Assembly (NCBI RefSeq): GCF_003001935.1
Contig: NZ_PVNG01000027.1
Span: 1-64,000 of the forward strand
DNA from: Nonomuraea fuscirosea
GTDB taxonomy: Bacteria > Actinomycetota > Actinomycetes > Streptosporangiales > Streptosporangiaceae
Reading direction: 5' to 3'
Length of the DNA stretch: 64,000 nucleotides
Part shown: one piece after another, positions 63,165 through 64,000 of the stretch
How positions within the stretch are numbered: the stretch's first letter is position 1
Layout: each line of letters begins with the position of its first letter
Translations under genes and position numbers: made by a program
Notes under the pieces: model-generated
What the model saw: only the letters and a program-made list of their open reading frames with translations
Told to the model about the DNA's origin: nothing
Database searches by the model: none

Positions 63165-63377
63165 TCAGCCGTTTCTGGGGCGCCGGATGTACCAGAGGCC
63201 GAGCAGGCCGAAGCCGATGCCGGCCACGCAGGTCCAGATCCACCACGAGTTCTCCGGGGCGGGGCGGAAGATCAGCAGGGCGACCAGCGCGACGGCCCAG
63301 GCGGCCGTGCCGATGGCGACGGCGGCGGTGTCGTTGGTCTCGATGGGCTCCGGATCGGGATGCCACTGCTGCTTCAC
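63165..63377 (-). CDS. DUF2530 membrane protein
   Basis: A 70-residue protein with two helices (AVAIGTAAWAVALVALLIFR and WWIWTCVAGIGFGLLGLWYI), a short acidic N-terminal tail (HPDPEPIETNDT) and a basic end (RRPRNG). It matches the actinobacterial DUF2530 pattern. The GTG at 63377 is chosen; TTG at 63398 is possible. It is divergent from the purine permease gene, with an 84-bp gap. Confidence 0.8.
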   Translation of the reverse strand: MKQQWHPDPEPIETNDTAAVAIGTAAWAVALVALLIFRPAPENSWWIWTCVAGIGFGLLGLWYIRRPRNG

Positions 63378-63461
63378 GTTGTCCAGCCTAGCTTCCAATC
63401 GGGTCTCGATCTCATCACTGGCTCTTTTCGCAGTTCACCACCTACTGTCACCCTTCGCGTC

Positions 63462-64000
63462 GTGAGCGACACACGTAACGCAATCGATCGTTTCTTCGCG
63501 ATCTCCGCACGAGGTTCGACCGTCTCCCGTGAGGTACGGGGAGGCTTGGCCACGTTCTTCACGATGGCCTACATCGTGGTACTCAACCCTCTGATCCTGG
63601 CGAACGGCAAAGATGTCACCGGTGAGTTCATCGGTGACGGCACGGTGGCCAACGTGCCGCTCGTCGCCGCGGGCACGGCCTTCGTGGCCGGTGTGCTGTC
63701 GATCCTCATGGGGGTCGTCGGCAGGGTGCCCTTCGCGATGGCGGCCGGGCTCGGCCTGAACGCCTTCGTCACTTTCAGCATCGCCTCCGTGATGACCTGG
63801 GAGGAGGCCATGGGTCTGGTCTTCCTCGAAGGCGTCCTCATCACGATCCTGGTGCTGACCGGGTTGCGGACGGCCGTGTTCCACGCCATCCCGGCCCAGC
63901 TCAAGACCGCCATCAGCGTGGGCATCGGGCTGTTCATCGCGCTGATCGGCTTCGTGGACGCCGGATTCGTGCGCAAGGGCGGCGGCACGCCGCTGGAGCT
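63462..64000 (+). CDS. purine permease of the AzgA (NCS2-like) family, 5' part
   Basis: The GTG frame runs to the edge of the window (at least 179 residues), so it is cut off here. The first residues MSDTRNAIDRFFAISARGS and REVRGGLATFFTMAYIVVLNP are the AzgA-type start, followed by MAAGLGLNAFVTFSI. AzgA proteins import adenine, guanine or hypoxanthine by proton symport. Five or so membrane segments are visible. No clear ribosome-binding site precedes the GTG (CCCTTCGCGTC). Confidence 0.88.
   Translation, partial: MSDTRNAIDRFFAISARGSTVSREVRGGLATFFTMAYIVVLNPLILANGKDVTGEFIGDGTVANVPLVAAGTAFVAGVLSILMGVVGRVPFAMAAGLGLNAFVTFSIASVMTWEEAMGLVFLEGVLITILVLTGLRTAVFHAIPAQLKTAISVGIGLFIALIGFVDAGFVRKGGGTPLE

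Overview
The window is a high-GC actinobacterial chromosome segment. GTG and TTG starts are common, GC-rich hairpins are used as terminators, and there are actinobacterial markers: SepF, HelD, a bacterial XPB helicase, CtpE, DUF3263, DUF3027, DUF2530, a CysO-like carrier and a CIRCE-controlled second GroEL. The gene content suggests a Streptosporangiaceae/Nonomuraea-like organism, but that assignment is from memory of gene content and not from a search. No prophage, insertion sequence, CRISPR array or biosynthetic gene cluster is visible.

Layout. 1-88 is the 3' part of a 5S rRNA with its terminator, so an rRNA operon ends here. 139-3408 has no convincing gene and holds two tandem-repeat arrays: a 60-bp repeat near 521-761 and a degenerate, regularly spaced 152-bp array of eight units at about 889-2160. 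These are followed by a strongly G-rich tract. 3409-12498 is mostly minus-strand housekeeping: PhzF-like isomerase, an unknown membrane protein, CtpE-type P-ATPase coupled to ArgS, PlsX and a DUF1707 protein, with SepF on the plus strand. 12500-16067 has a KamA-family radical SAM enzyme behind a hairpin-rich leader, a secreted protein and a 57-residue helical mini-gene. 16215-19996 carries a TetR/glycosyltransferase divergent pair and a two-gene polysaccharide ABC exporter. 20469-26205 is a five-gene oligopeptide ABC importer operon.

26377-36519 contains a thiolase-like/DUF35 pair, a mycosin-like protease with a repeat-bearing partner, a SAM hydrolase, the trehalose genes otsB and otsA separated by other genes, an MFS carrier and an ECF sigma factor. 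36601-38341 is a compact unit of SAM-I riboswitch, threonine synthase, CysO/MoaD-like sulfur carrier and terminator. It is followed by a cold-shock gene and a groEL behind two CIRCE operators.

41145-63398 is a core-genome block rich in nucleic-acid and stress functions: HelD, XPB helicase, the Helicase_C_3/WYL protein usually seen near XPB, an acyl-CoA ligase, a protein with a decayed P-loop, TetR, HAD phosphatase, a long cold-shock protein, MFS, DUF3027, a 1011-residue GHKL (Hsp90/sacsin-like) ATPase, an S33 lipoprotein peptidase and DUF2530. A purine permease gene runs off the right edge.

The least explained signals are the 152-bp array after the rRNA operon, the structured leader before the KamA-like gene, the duplicated gene-junction between the DUF35 and thiolase genes, and the SAM riboswitch placed on threonine synthase rather than on a methionine gene.
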